Shown: positions 25,637 to 35,425, numbered from the stretch's first letter. The stretch is 64,000 bases of DNA from Symploca sp. SIO1C2 (GCA_010672925.1 JAAHFP010000016.1:62001-126000), one strand, 5' to 3'. A program made the numbers and translations. Notes: generated by a model not told the origin, from the letters alone.

Positions 25637-26296
25637 TTAAGAAACAATCTGATTATCCAGAATTTCCCGAATGCGTTGACGGAATAAGCGTACCGTGCTG
25701 CGTTGACCAATGGTGCGACTTTGAACGATGAAATTAGCAATTTCTGTAATTGGCAAAAAGGGAAAAGCCAAACTGCGATCGCACTGTTCGTATCCCCCTT
25801 CTATCCGCCGATACACTAACAGCATTTTCTTGGTATATCGCCACAATTCGGGAACACCTAATGCCGAATAAAGAGCTTGTTTGTTGAGAGAAGAATTGGT
25901 ATAGTCTGACTCGATTGCCAAGTCGGGGGGAGGATCGACAGGAAGAATGATTTGGTCACGTCCCCTCACCTGTGGTTCATTGTTAATGTAAAAGCAAGAG
26001 TCTGGTTCAACTGCATTGGTTAAATCTTCCCGTTCTAGTTTCAGTGCTCCGGCTTTCATCACTTCAATTTCCAGTTCATCTGCAATTGCTTCGACAAAAC
26101 TTTCCAGCAATCCTTTAGGCACTTCATGCTCTAGTGAAGGCATTCTAATTTCTAGTACTCCGCAATTGTAGGCAATTCTCCAAGGGCGATCATCTCCCAC
26201 CTCCGACATTAACAATTTATAGGTTTGCCAGCTTACCCCTTTCATCATGATCGTCGATGCGGGTTGTTCCAGCCAGGTTGGGTTTGCCGTTACCAT
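25637..26296 (-). CDS. Uma2 family endonuclease-fold protein
   Basis: About 219 residues from ATG 26296 (an upstream TTG at 26311 is in frame). Uma2 features: WRIAYNCGVLEIRMPSLEHE, then EPDSCFYI and PDLAIESDYTNSS, giving the PD...E pattern of PD-(D/E)XK proteins, and KQALYSALGVPELWRY. Uma2 proteins are abundant in cyanobacteria. Nuclease activity is inferred from the fold, and biological role is unknown. A second, distinct copy is at 55640-56260. Confidence 0.9.
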   Translation of the reverse strand: MVTANPTWLEQPASTIMMKGVSWQTYKLLMSEVGDDRPWRIAYNCGVLEIRMPSLEHEVPKGLLESFVEAIADELEIEVMKAGALKLEREDLTNAVEPDSCFYINNEPQVRGRDQIILPVDPPPDLAIESDYTNSSLNKQALYSALGVPELWRYTKKMLLVYRRIEGGYEQCDRSLAFPFLPITEIANFIVQSRTIGQRSTVRLFRQRIREILDNQIVS

Positions 26297-26344
26297 ATTC
26301 CCATCTCTCAATTGAAACCTGTTGATCTTCCGTTATGAAAGACT

Positions 26345-26385
26345 GATTCAATTCTAAAATCTAAAATCTAAAATCTAAAATTGTT
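26345..26385. repeat. TCTAAAATC tandem repeat
   Basis: Four AATCTAAA units in the spacer upstream of the Uma2 gene. Same unit as 56456-56495. Confidence 0.7.
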
Positions 26386-26411
26386 TTTTAGGAGTATTTC
26401 GTTGTTTAAGA

Positions 26412-27896
26412 TCACATAGGCTGCTTCCAGGTTTTGGGATCGACGGTTTGGCGATACCGCTTCCAAGCTGTTGCAAGATCTCCACGATGATAGTCATTCC
26501 AGGTTAAATGTAGATATGCTTGTCCGAGAAGACTCAGGTGAGGAGGATGGAAATATTGTTCAATATCAATAATTTCTCTAGCAACTTGGGCAGATTCTCC
26601 CCATTGATGGTTAATTGCTCTAGCTAACATGAGATAATTAAGAGCAGTCATATGTCCTGGAAAAACGGTTAAAGCTTCTTCAAAAAACTCTGCTGCGATC
26701 GCGGCTTGGTAAGTGGGACTAGTTTCTAAGGACTGAGATGTATCCAGGAAACTGCGTTTATAGGGGACTCGACGTTTGTTAGAGAGGGGTGAGAGTTTTA
26801 TGGAGGGAAACTCGTGCCAAGCATTAACCCCTTGGTTAATTAAAACTGAAGCAAGATAGCCTCTAACGGCAATAAAATCTGGCTGAAGTTCCCAAGCTGT
26901 TTGAAAATCTACTTGTGCGTGCTCTAAATTTCCCCCTCGATACTGTTCGAGTCCTTTAATAAAATAGTTCAGTGCTGTTAGTTCTTGGTTGCTATAGAAT
27001 TGAGCTTCCCCAAGACGCTTGAGAAAGGCTTCATCGGCTTTGAAGGGAGGATACCAAAATTGTAACTTTTGACTAGTGTCTACCACCCGTTGGTATTGTC
27101 CTTGAGCAAACCAGACATCTAGGTTGTAGTTAACGATATTTGTACCAATAAGCAAAAACAGGATACAACTGAACAATAAAGCAGCAGTTAGAGCAACCAA
27201 CTTCAAATCTGTGAGCCATGTCCCTAAGCCATCCTTGAGGTAAAAACCCATCAAGGTAATGATGATACCAATCATGGTGAGCTCCCATCCTTTATGGGTA
27301 AAAGCCAAGAAACTCGGCTTATATCCCAAACCCTCTTGCACAACCCTGTCCCAAGCTGAAAGCTGAAAAAAGCGGCTATCTGAAAGGGATAAATCAGCCA
27401 AGGAACGGATAGGAGCAACTGGTTCTAAGATGATATTCTGTTTCCACTGAGCTTGAACTTCTGGTAAGTGATTTTCACTAAAAGCAGCTGCCTGTCTTCC
27501 CTGTTGATAGTAGGCAGTAGTTAAATAACTAACATCCGGTAACCAAGTATGGACAAAATAGGGAAAGAGTAAGGGAATGAGCAAGCCACCCCACAGTAGC
27601 CAACGAGCAGATTTTTGGCGTTCCCAAACAATTACGAGAAACAGAGTTAGGCTCAAAGGAGCAACCATTAACCTGGGTAAGTTGAGCAAGAAGGAATTAA
27701 TACCAAAAGAGGAACCAGCCAAAGAGGGTAGTTGATACCAAGGATAAATCAAGCCTCCTAATAACATGAGGCAACCGCAAAAGATAGTAATATTTCCTCG
27801 ATTTAACAGGGTCAACCATGATAACCAGCGCTCATACTCAATGATGACTACTTTATCTTCTGTAGCTACTTTTCTTTTGGTCAGTGTTTCCAGCAT
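26412..27896 (-). CDS. Polytopic membrane protein with TPR-like C-terminal half
   Basis: 494 residues. About five hydrophobic helices between residues 30 and 250 (ITIFCGCLMLLGGLIY, LMVAPLSLTLFLVIVW, LLWGGLLIPLLFPYFV, GIIITLMGFYL, LVALTAALLFSCILFLLIG). From about residue 280 come helical repeats resembling TPR (ALNYFIKGLEQYRGGNLEHAQVDFQTAWELQPDF ... AIAAEFFEEALTVFPGHMTALNYL). No catalytic motif seen. It may be a scaffold for a membrane complex (inference). The ATG is 5 bp past the stop of the DUF29 frame, so the two are one transcription unit. Confidence 0.65.
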   Translation of the reverse strand: MLETLTKRKVATEDKVVIIEYERWLSWLTLLNRGNITIFCGCLMLLGGLIYPWYQLPSLAGSSFGINSFLLNLPRLMVAPLSLTLFLVIVWERQKSARWLLWGGLLIPLLFPYFVHTWLPDVSYLTTAYYQQGRQAAAFSENHLPEVQAQWKQNIILEPVAPIRSLADLSLSDSRFFQLSAWDRVVQEGLGYKPSFLAFTHKGWELTMIGIIITLMGFYLKDGLGTWLTDLKLVALTAALLFSCILFLLIGTNIVNYNLDVWFAQGQYQRVVDTSQKLQFWYPPFKADEAFLKRLGEAQFYSNQELTALNYFIKGLEQYRGGNLEHAQVDFQTAWELQPDFIAVRGYLASVLINQGVNAWHEFPSIKLSPLSNKRRVPYKRSFLDTSQSLETSPTYQAAIAAEFFEEALTVFPGHMTALNYLMLARAINHQWGESAQVAREIIDIEQYFHPPHLSLLGQAYLHLTWNDYHRGDLATAWKRYRQTVDPKTWKQPM

Positions 27897-27900
27897 GAGT

Positions 27901-28352
27901 TCATATTGGGGGAAAATAGTCGATATCTAAAATCTGTGTAAAAGTATAAGGACAATCTATAGGCAAAATTCTTAGTTCAGACTTGTATTAACGACTTTAA
28001 GGGAATCTTGATAAACTTTAGCTAAACGACTTTCAAGATAATTTTTTAATGTTTGTGAATCTAGGTAGCGGTTAATTTGGTTGCGAAAAGTGATAATCTC
28101 TGCTCGCCAATGATTAGCATTATCTTCCTGTTCAGTCTCCCAATACTGATACAATAAAAGATGAATTAAAATTTGTTCTAACAAGCTTTCTACTGCTCTT
28201 TTTTCACTCCTGCCCAATGCTTCTAATTCCTCACATAAATTGGCATAGTCCAGTTGACTGAACTGACTATTTTTAATTAATTTAATCATTTCTGACAACC
28301 ATTGATGATAGTCAGATTCGTATAAATAAGTGAGAGGAATATTTGTCAACAT
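27901..28352 (-). pseudogene. DUF29 family gene with a frameshift near its 3' end
   Basis: The intact frame from ATG 28352 stops at 27972 after 126 residues (YESDYHQWLSEMIKLIKNSQF, LCEELEALGRSEKRAVESLLEQILIHLL: DUF29). The missing family C-terminus is present in another frame just beyond: IDCPYTFTQILDIDYFPPI, ending at 27901-27903. One base lost between about 27975 and 27990 explains it, and the restored length of about 150 residues equals the family norm. It could be a sequencing error or a recent mutation. DUF29 function is unknown. Confidence 0.8.
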
Positions 28353-28506
28353 GGTGAACTTTGACTTGTTTGGTTAAAAACCTTACTGTAAAACCTTTCT
28401 TCCCTCGGAGCCTCCTGCTTTCTTGAACTAGTCTAGCTCGATAGCGATCTTGAGGCCAATATTTCCCACCTTAGTGGCACGACACACCTAAAATGGTGGA
28501 ATACGA

Positions 28507-28553
28507 AGTAATGAGTAATGAGTAATGAGTAATGAGTAATGAGTAATGAGTAG
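28507..28553. repeat. AGTAATG 7-bp tandem repeat
   Basis: About six copies in a row, followed at 28575-28610 by a CTCCCTCAG 9-bp tandem. The 28353-28668 gap holds only these. Confidence 0.85.
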
Positions 28554-28668
28554 ATATAGATTTTTTCCCTATCTCCGCAGCTCCCTCAGCTCCCTCAGCT
28601 CCCTCAGCTTTCTAACCTACAGTTTTAGCTGTATCACGCTACTAGATTTTAGTGAATTTACCAATCAA

Positions 28669-29415
28669 TCAGCTACGAAACAAGCGAGTGTATTGGGTTT
28701 CGTGAGCCATACTTGCAAGGGCCCTGCCCCAACCACAACTACAGAGAGCATCATCTTCTAAATCTAAGATTTCTTCAGCAGCACTACCCAGATTAGGATG
28801 GAGATTGAATAGTAGTTGTTGCCCTACTGTTTGTCCTAAAGGAATTAGCTTTACTCCTGCTGTAATTAGATTAGATGCCCAACTGTGTAAGTAGCCTAAA
28901 GTTGCCTCCAACAGAGCAATTTGCCAGTAAGCAGCAGCAATACCAAAAGCGATCGCATAATTACAGGGTGTACCTACAGCTTCTGCCAAATCTTCTAGGG
29001 CAATCAGCGAAGAAGTTTTTGATGAAAATCTCTCTTTCTCCGCGTCCCCGCGTCCCCGCGTCCCCGCGTCTATTTTCAGATTAGGATGCTGCACATTGAG
29101 CAGTAACTCTAACAAAGAATTACCCATCTGCCAACTTTGCGATCGCAATTCCTTAGTGGCACAGGCAGCTGTTGCCCAAGCATTCCAATAGCTCAAACTA
29201 TGCTGATCTTGATTAACCACACTTCTATAGCCTCGCACCATCACTGCTGCTTCCTGCCGAATTGCTCCATAGCAGAGTTCTTGCTCTAACCATTGCTTCA
29301 AGTTTTCCTGATGGTTAATTACACCAACCTCAACCAGGGATTCTAAGCCTTCAGAATAGCTGTAAGCACCTATTGGTAATCCTGGACTCGCTAGTTGCAA
29401 CAAACTTAATATCAT
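28669..29415 (-). CDS. ureF: Urease accessory protein UreF with an in-frame repeat insertion
   Basis: Start at ATG 29415 ([25 protein letters not shown] is the canonical UreF opening; the 53 codons upstream are spurious). 248 residues, slightly long. UreF works with UreD and UreG to load nickel into urease. Conserved blocks are present ([14 protein letters not shown]-like, [28 protein letters not shown]). Between residues about 114 and 136 ([20 protein letters not shown]) the protein is encoded by the dispersed G-rich repeat (29010-29075), where homologues have a short loop. No other urease gene is in the window. Confidence 0.9.
   Translation of the reverse strand: MILSLLQLASPGLPIGAYSYSEGLESLVEVGVINHQENLKQWLEQELCYGAIRQEAAVMVRGYRSVVNQDQHSLSYWNAWATAACATKELRSQSWQMGNSLLELLLNVQHPNLKIDAGTRGRGDAEKERFSSKTSSLIALEDLAEAVGTPCNYAIAFGIAAAYWQIALLEATLGYLHSWASNLITAGVKLIPLGQTVGQQLLFNLHPNLGSAAEEILDLEDDALCSCGWGRALASMAHETQYTRLFRS
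29039..29072. repeat. G-rich dispersed repeat inside ureF
   Basis: CGCGTCCCC units, four copies, preceded by GATGAAAATCTCTCTTTCTC as in the intergenic copies. Reads through in frame on the minus strand. Confidence 0.9.
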
Positions 29416-29509
29416 TTTCAATAATAAAATTCTGGTGGGATAGGCATCTTGCCTGTCCCTATTTAACTCCGAATCACAACCACAGTCTGCTCCCTCGGTG
29501 TCATTTGCT

Positions 29510-29572
29510 GTAGGGGCGGGTTTAGGGTCACCATTAACGCCTTTGGTGACAATCTTAATACAAAACCCGCCC
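29510..29572. repeat. Inverted repeat GTAGGGGCGGGTTT ... AAACCCGCCC
   Basis: Related to the nested element at 19324-19459, with an inner GTCACCA/TGGTGAC hairpin. Lies upstream of ureF on its strand. Confidence 0.65.
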
Positions 29573-29721
29573 AAGCGATAACCCAGGGAATTTAGAACTG
29601 GGGAATGGTTAGGTGAACCTAGGGACTACTTTGAGTAAAGTTTTTCGACTTCTCTATGGTTCTGGACTTCAGGGGATGTGACAATAAATCCATGACCAAG
29701 TAAACAGATGAAAAACTGAGG

Positions 29722-30192
29722 ATGTCGCAAACTGTCGCCGAAGTCATGACGAGGAACCCCATTATGGTGGAACCCCAGACACCAATCAAGGAAGCAATCA
29801 AACTTATTGCTGAACACCGTATCAGTGGTTTACCGGTAGTTGACGAAACAGGTAACTTGGTAGGTGTTATTTCAGAAACCGACTTGCTGTGGCAGGAGAC
29901 GGGAGTAGAGCCACCAGTCTACATCATGTTTCTCGATAGCGTTATTTACCTAGAAAATCCAGCCCGTTACGATAAAGAACTCCACAAAGCTTTAGGGCAA
30001 ACCGTTGGAGAGGTAATGAGTGATGAGCCTAGTATCATCAAGCCAGATCAACCATTACGGAAAGCTGCCAAGTTGATGCAAGAAAAATCCATCCGCCGTC
30101 TACCGGTAGTAGATGATTCTGGCAAAGTAATTGGTATTCTCACCCCCGGAGATATTGTACGAGCTATGGCAGCTAAGTTCGATGAGCCATGA
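29722..30192 (+). CDS. Two-CBS-domain protein
   Basis: 156 residues consisting of a CBS pair: residues about 2-60 (VAEVMTRNPIMVEPQTPIKEAIKLIAEHRISGLPVVDETGNLVGVISETDLL) and about 90-150 (VGEVMSDEPSIIKPDQPLRKAAKLMQEKSIRRLPVVD). CBS pairs bind adenine nucleotides and sense energy state. No effector domain is attached, so it would act on a partner. Possibly co-transcribed with the HEAT-repeat gene 140 bp downstream. Confidence 0.93.
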   Translation: MSQTVAEVMTRNPIMVEPQTPIKEAIKLIAEHRISGLPVVDETGNLVGVISETDLLWQETGVEPPVYIMFLDSVIYLENPARYDKELHKALGQTVGEVMSDEPSIIKPDQPLRKAAKLMQEKSIRRLPVVDDSGKVIGILTPGDIVRAMAAKFDEP

Positions 30193-30332
30193 AAACTGGG
30201 TTTAGGGTGTAGGGTATGGGGAATTCTTCTCGTTTGCCCCATACCCAAACAACGAATGACAAATAACAAACAACCATTCCCCATTCCCTATTCCCAAATA
30301 ACAAAGGACAAATAACAAAGGACAAATAACAA

Positions 30333-30989
30333 ATGAGCATTACTCGTGAATCTGTCCAACAACTGCTTAATTCACAAGATTATGGTGAGCGCCTCAGGGG
30401 AATTAACCAACTACGCCAGCTTGAGCCAGCGGTGGCATTTGAGTTAGTTCAGCCACTGATTAAGGATCCTAATACTCGTGTTCGCTATGCAGCGGTAAGC
30501 CTAATGGATGTGGTGGGTACTCAAGATTTGGCAGTGTCTCTCGATATTCTACGCGATCGCTTGAGTGATCCAGAACCAGATGTCCAAGCAGCAGCAGCAG
30601 ATGCTTTGGGAGCACTAAAGCTAACAGAAGCTTACGATGATCTGCAGCAGCTTTATCAAGATACTCCTGAGTGGCTAGTAAAAGTCAGTATTATTGCTAC
30701 TTTAGGAGAACTGGGGGAACCACGCTCCTTTGAACTTTTGCTGTCAGCTTTGAGTTCTGAGAACAGCTTGATACAAACGATGGCGATTAGTGCTTTGGGA
30801 GAACTAGGTAATGCAAGCGCTGTACCTCTATTGATTCCCTATGCTGACCATTCAGACTGGCAAATGCGCCATCGAGTAGCCCAGGCTCTCATTAGACTAG
30901 GGGGAACAGAAGCCCGCTCAACTTTGGAAACCCTAGCAAATGATCCTGTTGCACAAGTTGCTCAGGAAGCTCAGGAGGGCTTGAATTAA
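30333..30989 (+). CDS. nblB: HEAT-repeat protein similar to phycobilisome degradation protein NblB
   Basis: 218 residues built of about five to six HEAT/PBS-lyase repeats (DPNTRVRYAAVSLMDVVG, DPEPDVQAAAADALGAL, SLIQTMAISALGELG, SDWQMRHRVAQALIRLGG). Length and the opening SITRESVQQLLNSQDYGERLRGINQLRQL match what I recall of cyanobacterial NblB, which takes part in phycobilisome or bilin turnover. The symbol is a family-level guess. A general phycocyanobilin-lyase-like HEAT protein is the alternative. Confidence 0.7.
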   Translation: MSITRESVQQLLNSQDYGERLRGINQLRQLEPAVAFELVQPLIKDPNTRVRYAAVSLMDVVGTQDLAVSLDILRDRLSDPEPDVQAAAADALGALKLTEAYDDLQQLYQDTPEWLVKVSIIATLGELGEPRSFELLLSALSSENSLIQTMAISALGELGNASAVPLLIPYADHSDWQMRHRVAQALIRLGGTEARSTLETLANDPVAQVAQEAQEGLN

Positions 30990-31009
30990 GCTTATTTCCC
31001 TTCCAAAAG

Positions 31010-31050
31010 AAGAGCCCCCCCTCGATAAGGGGGGACAAGGAGGGGCTCTT
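31010..31050 (+). terminator. Stem-loop after the HEAT-repeat gene, terminator-like
   Basis: Arms AAGAGCCCC (31010-31018) and GGGGCTCTT (31042-31050), with an inner CCCCCC/GGGGGG pair. No T-run follows, so termination efficiency is uncertain. The sequence is also of the CCCCTC...GAGGGG dispersed type. Confidence 0.4.
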
Positions 31051-31166
31051 CAGGGGATAAGGGGGAGTCTTTATTATAACCCTAACTTCTCCTAGATGTA
31101 CATCTTTAACTGAACTAAATTTTGCCAGTGCCTCATTTTCGCCCAAAATCCTACTGCTGTAAGAAA

Positions 31167-31225
31167 GACAAGGGAGACAAGGGAGACAAGGGAGACAAGG
31201 AGGACAAGGGAGACAAGGAAGACAA
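31167..31225. repeat. GACAAGGGA 9-bp tandem repeat
   Basis: About six to seven copies, mostly exact, followed at 31255-31290 by an AATTCCCAATTCCC tandem. Spacer between convergent genes. Confidence 0.9.
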
Positions 31226-31313
31226 TAATGGTTGTAGAGAGAGCGCAACTCTCAATTCCCAATTCCCAATTCCCAATTCTCCATTCTTAATTCTTAATTC
31301 TTAATTCCCCATC

Positions 31314-33683
31314 CTACTTTCTAAACTTCTGACAGCGTTCCAAGTATAACAAAGCTGCTTTATCTGCTGAATTCTTTTTTAAGACCCTTTCAAACATTTC
31401 AGAACCCTCAACAAATTTGCGGTCATAATAAAAACTAATTCCCAGCTCAAAGTCAACCCTGGTTTTTACCTTAACTTCAATCAACTCTGGTGCTTCACCG
31501 TCAAAAGCTTCAAATACTGATATCGCATCTTTCCTACCTTTGACTGGAACTTTGCCTAAAAATCGATACCTATATTGAGTCGGATCTTCTAGTTCAATTA
31601 AAATCTTCTCACTAAAGATGACTGTAGAGCCAAAAATTTTGGTCAACCCCTCTAAACGAGAAGCCACATTCACCGCATCAGAAATCACCGTTTCCTCCAT
31701 GCGTTGCTCTTCCCCTACAGTTCCTAGCATCAAACTACCAACATGGATGCCAGTGCCGATAGCGATAGGTACTTCACCATTGGCTACGCGATCGCAATTG
31801 TAGCGCAACACCTGTTTTTGCATCGCAATAGCTGCTCTTAAGGCATCTTCTGCTTGTTGGGGAAAAACTGCCATTACGGCATCACCGATGTATTTATCAA
31901 TAAATCCCTGGTGGTTCCTAATTGCTGGTACAACCATTTTTAAATAGGAATTGATGAAATCAAAGTTTTCCTCTGGCGACATCTGTTCAGATAGAGTCGT
32001 AAAGGAGCGAATATCAGAAAAAAGAATCGCCATCTCCCTCTTGACATGATCTCCTAGCTTGACGTCTAGGATGCTCTCATGTCCCAAAAGTCGGATAAAT
32101 TCGTTAGGTACAAAACGACTATAGGCTGTATTAACTTTAGCTAATTGAATATGAGCTTTCACACGAGCTACTAATTCACTGCGGTTAATTGGTTTTACCA
32201 AATAATCATTAGCTCCATAGCTTAAACCTTCTACTAAGTCTGATGGTTGCTCTTTAGCCGTTAGCATAATAATGGGCAATTGATTTGCTGAAAAAGATTC
32301 CCGAACTTTTTGGCATACTTCATAGCCATCCATCCGAGGCATCATAATATCCAGAATAATTAAATCTGGTTCTAAGCCTTGTTCAATCTTCTCTAAGGCT
32401 TGCATACCATTGGTTGCTTGTACTACCTGATAGTTTTGCAGAGTAAGTAGTTTTGTCAGTACTTGTAAGCTAATTTTATCGTCATCTACTACCATAATGG
32501 TAAATTGACCTGTAGAGTTTGTTGATGTTCTACTAGTAGTGACAATTTTAGTTTGTGCTGGGCGTGGTAAGGAAGGCGAGTTTGCGAGGGGAACATTTTG
32601 AGCAATTGGTAGGGTAAAGGTAAACTGGGGAGTTTGCTCCACTGTTGATGAACAGTACAGTTTACCACCTTGCACTTCGATTAATTGCTTAGTAGTCACC
32701 AAATCTAGGTCAGTGCAATTGAATTTCTGGGCAATTAGATTATCAGTTGGCTCATTAAACATTTCGTCTAACTGCTCAATCTGCATTGTAGTACTGAGAG
32801 CTGCAACATTAACTTCTAGCTGATCGCTGACTACCTCTGCTGATACTTTAACCATACCTGGAGCATTCAATTTGATAACCCTATCAATCAAATTATGCAA
32901 AATTTTCTGCAAGAGCTTGGCATCAGCTTCTACTGGGGGTACATCGGAAGTAATACCATTAAGTACTTGTATTTTTGCATCCTCAAATAAATTACTAAAA
33001 CTTCCTACTACATTATTGGTGATTATCCACAGATCTGTTGGTTTAATTTCGAGTTTATCATATTGGTTTATCTGAAAATCAAGTAGCTCTTTACTAAAAC
33101 CCAATAAATGCCTACTACTTTTCTCAATCACTGCAATATGTTTTTTTTGAGTCTTGGATAATTGCCCATAGGCTCCCTCAAGCAGTGATTGAGCAATGAC
33201 CATAATCTCATCAAGGAGGCGCTGTAGTTCTGCTTGTACACCATTGACTAAATTTTCATCCTTGAGATCCTTATTCTGCTGACAGATTTCATTTTGGGTG
33301 ACAATTGCTTGAGTTTGTTTCCTAACTGCTGTTACCATAGAGTTGAATGTCTCAACCAAAAGCTCTAATCGTTCTTGGCAGTCAATCTCAATCAAAGTAT
33401 TGAACTCACCAGCTTGGACTTTTTTCGCAGCTTCTGGTAATTTAACAAAAGGATATCTTAACCAACGGGATAGTAACCATGCGGCCAAGAATGAGACAAG
33501 CAAGCTAGCACTAGTAATACCTAAGCTTAAATAGCGCAATTGCCAAAGCTGATGAGCATTTTCAGTGAAATCATAACCAAGGTGTAAGACAACAAGATAA
33601 AATAAGTAAACGCTGGTAGTGCTAATCAACCAAAAGGCACAAGCAAATATTATAACTAATTTTGCCTCCAAATATGGCTCCAT
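31314..33683 (-). CDS. Membrane HAMP / kinase-like / response regulator / class III adenylate cyclase
   Basis: 789 residues. Two membrane helices (residues about 7-32 and 50-70), HAMP (YPFVKLPEAAKKVQAGEFNTL...FNSMV) and a histidine-kinase-like region about 140-365. The phosphorylatable His box is replaced (KSSRHLLGFSKELLDF is the remnant) and the N and G boxes are weak. A receiver domain (about 395-515) has VVDDD and the acceptor D near 445 in LDIMMPRMDG. Then a class III cyclase (about 560-740) carries both metal-binding Asp (LFSDIRSFT and GDAVMAVF). Likely makes cAMP in response to a signal. A C-terminal TPR-like tail follows. Confidence 0.9.
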   Translation of the reverse strand: MEPYLEAKLVIIFACAFWLISTTSVYLFYLVVLHLGYDFTENAHQLWQLRYLSLGITSASLLVSFLAAWLLSRWLRYPFVKLPEAAKKVQAGEFNTLIEIDCQERLELLVETFNSMVTAVRKQTQAIVTQNEICQQNKDLKDENLVNGVQAELQRLLDEIMVIAQSLLEGAYGQLSKTQKKHIAVIEKSSRHLLGFSKELLDFQINQYDKLEIKPTDLWIITNNVVGSFSNLFEDAKIQVLNGITSDVPPVEADAKLLQKILHNLIDRVIKLNAPGMVKVSAEVVSDQLEVNVAALSTTMQIEQLDEMFNEPTDNLIAQKFNCTDLDLVTTKQLIEVQGGKLYCSSTVEQTPQFTFTLPIAQNVPLANSPSLPRPAQTKIVTTSRTSTNSTGQFTIMVVDDDKISLQVLTKLLTLQNYQVVQATNGMQALEKIEQGLEPDLIILDIMMPRMDGYEVCQKVRESFSANQLPIIMLTAKEQPSDLVEGLSYGANDYLVKPINRSELVARVKAHIQLAKVNTAYSRFVPNEFIRLLGHESILDVKLGDHVKREMAILFSDIRSFTTLSEQMSPEENFDFINSYLKMVVPAIRNHQGFIDKYIGDAVMAVFPQQAEDALRAAIAMQKQVLRYNCDRVANGEVPIAIGTGIHVGSLMLGTVGEEQRMEETVISDAVNVASRLEGLTKIFGSTVIFSEKILIELEDPTQYRYRFLGKVPVKGRKDAISVFEAFDGEAPELIEVKVKTRVDFELGISFYYDRKFVEGSEMFERVLKKNSADKAALLYLERCQKFRK

Positions 33684-33993
33684 AATTTAAAGTTTGTTTG
33701 AAGTTAAAATTCTCTGATAGTGGTTATCCCAAATTCAGAAGTTGTAAAATAGCTAATGAACAAGATGAGAATTGGTTCTAAGATAAACTAAAAATATATT
33801 TGTGACATCATCTTCTCCAAAAACTGGAATAATCGACCGAATATCTGCTAGGTTCTAACAAACAGTATTTCTGTAAAATAACTTAGGTAGCCTTGGGAGT
33901 CTGAGGCTTAGTCAAGAGGGCGCTAATTTTTCTGGGCGATTGCCTGTAGCGCCTCGGTTGAGAGCAGAGCAATTTACTCATCGGGGGAAGAAT

Positions 33994-34920
33994 ATGGAGG
34001 CACTAAAAGGAAGAGATTTTTTGGGTTTAACTGATTTTAGCCCTAGGGAAATGCAGGAGCTGTTGCAACTTGCTGCTCAGTTGAAGGCAGGTGAGGTAAA
34101 AGTAAGCATGGAATGCCCTAAAGTACTGGGATTGCTGTTTTATAAGGCTTCTACCCGAACCAGGGTCAGTTTTTCTGTCGCCATGTATCAACTAGGAGGT
34201 CAGGTAATCGACTTGGATCCCAAAATTACTCAAGTTGGTCGAGGGGAACCAGTAGCAGATACAGCACGAGTTCTGGATCGTTACTTGGATATCCTGGCAA
34301 TTCGTACTTATGAGCAGGAGCAATTGGAAACCTTTGCCGAATATGCTCAGATTCCCGTGATTAACGCTCTTACTGATTGGGAGCATCCTTGTCAGATGCT
34401 AGCAGATTTGTTGACTATTCAGGAATGTTTTGGCTCTCTTAGCGGTCTGACTGTGACTTATCTGGGAGATGGTAATAATGTTGCTCATTCACTGATGTTG
34501 GGATGCGCCTTGATGGGTATGAATGTTAGGGTTGCTACCCCACCAGACTATCAACCCGTTCCTGGTATTGTAGAACAAACAGAAAAAATTGCTGGAGGTA
34601 AGACAGAGGTAATACTGACCGATGATCCCATTGCTGCTGCTCAGGGTAGCCAAGTCATTTATACTGACGTTTGGGCAAGTATGGGTCAAGAAGATTCTGC
34701 CGAATCTCGCATTCCAATTTTCCAACCTTACCAGGTGAATCAACAATTGTTAAGCAATGCTGATCCAGAAGCTATTGTTCTACACTGCTTACCAGCCCAT
34801 CGGGGAGAGGAAATTACCGATGAGGTGATTGAAGGAAAGCGATCACGAGTTTGGGACCAGGCAGAAAACCGACTACATGCCCAAAAAGCTTTACTTGTAA
34901 GTCTGTTGGGGATACAGTGA
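33994..34920 (+). CDS. argF: Ornithine carbamoyltransferase
   Basis: About 308 residues from ATG 33994 (GGGGGAAG just upstream; the frame opens at 33940 without better evidence). STRTR (53-57) binds carbamoyl phosphate, HPCQMLADL is the second conserved block, and VLHCLPAHRGEEIT carries the ornithine-binding cysteine. Converts ornithine and carbamoyl phosphate to citrulline in arginine synthesis. Monocistronic. Confidence 0.96.
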   Translation: MEALKGRDFLGLTDFSPREMQELLQLAAQLKAGEVKVSMECPKVLGLLFYKASTRTRVSFSVAMYQLGGQVIDLDPKITQVGRGEPVADTARVLDRYLDILAIRTYEQEQLETFAEYAQIPVINALTDWEHPCQMLADLLTIQECFGSLSGLTVTYLGDGNNVAHSLMLGCALMGMNVRVATPPDYQPVPGIVEQTEKIAGGKTEVILTDDPIAAAQGSQVIYTDVWASMGQEDSAESRIPIFQPYQVNQQLLSNADPEAIVLHCLPAHRGEEITDEVIEGKRSRVWDQAENRLHAQKALLVSLLGIQ

Positions 34921-35425
34921 GGGAATTGTTGTTTGTTATTTGTTGTTTGTTGTTGGGTGAGGTGAAATATGAGGTGGGATTTCAATTCGACCCGTCTCCG
35001 CGTCTCCGCGTCCCCGCGTCCCCGCGTCTTTTTATCATTTCCCCACATCTTTTTTCGCTCACCCTTTGTTGTTTGTTGTTTGGGGGTCTATTGAGGAGAA
35101 AAATTCCTGTTTTCCATAGTTAACTACTGGACAAAAGAGGGTATTTAGAAGTACAAGTGTTCTAGAGGCATGATTCATCTAGCCTAACCAAAGATGATTT
35201 TCTAATCATCTCAATTTACTACCCCAAAGGCAATAAGTAGGTGGACAAAATTAACTATAAAAAGAGACCTAACCCCCTATCCCCCTTCCCTTGCAAGGAA
35301 GGGGGAAGACTTTCCTCTCCTACCAGGAGAGGGGTTGGAGGAGAGGTTTTACAAGTAATTGTGCCTAACTACTTAAATTCTGTCTCTAGCAAACTCAATA
35401 CTCTCTTTTCTCCCACATTAAGATT
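34921..35425. repeat. Intergenic repeats between argF and lexA
   Basis: Holds a GTTTGTTATTTGTTGTTTG tandem (34926-34955), a G-rich repeat copy (34991-35030), another TTGTTTGTTG piece, and two perfect hairpins at 35281-35305 (CCCCCTTCC...GGAAGGGGG) and 35313-35332 (CCTCTCCT-ACC-AGGAGAGG) of a well-known cyanobacterial type. No gene. Confidence 0.8.

Noticed and set aside
28875-29084. Plus-strand frame in ureF
   Set aside because: Antisense shadow of ureF and its repeat insert.
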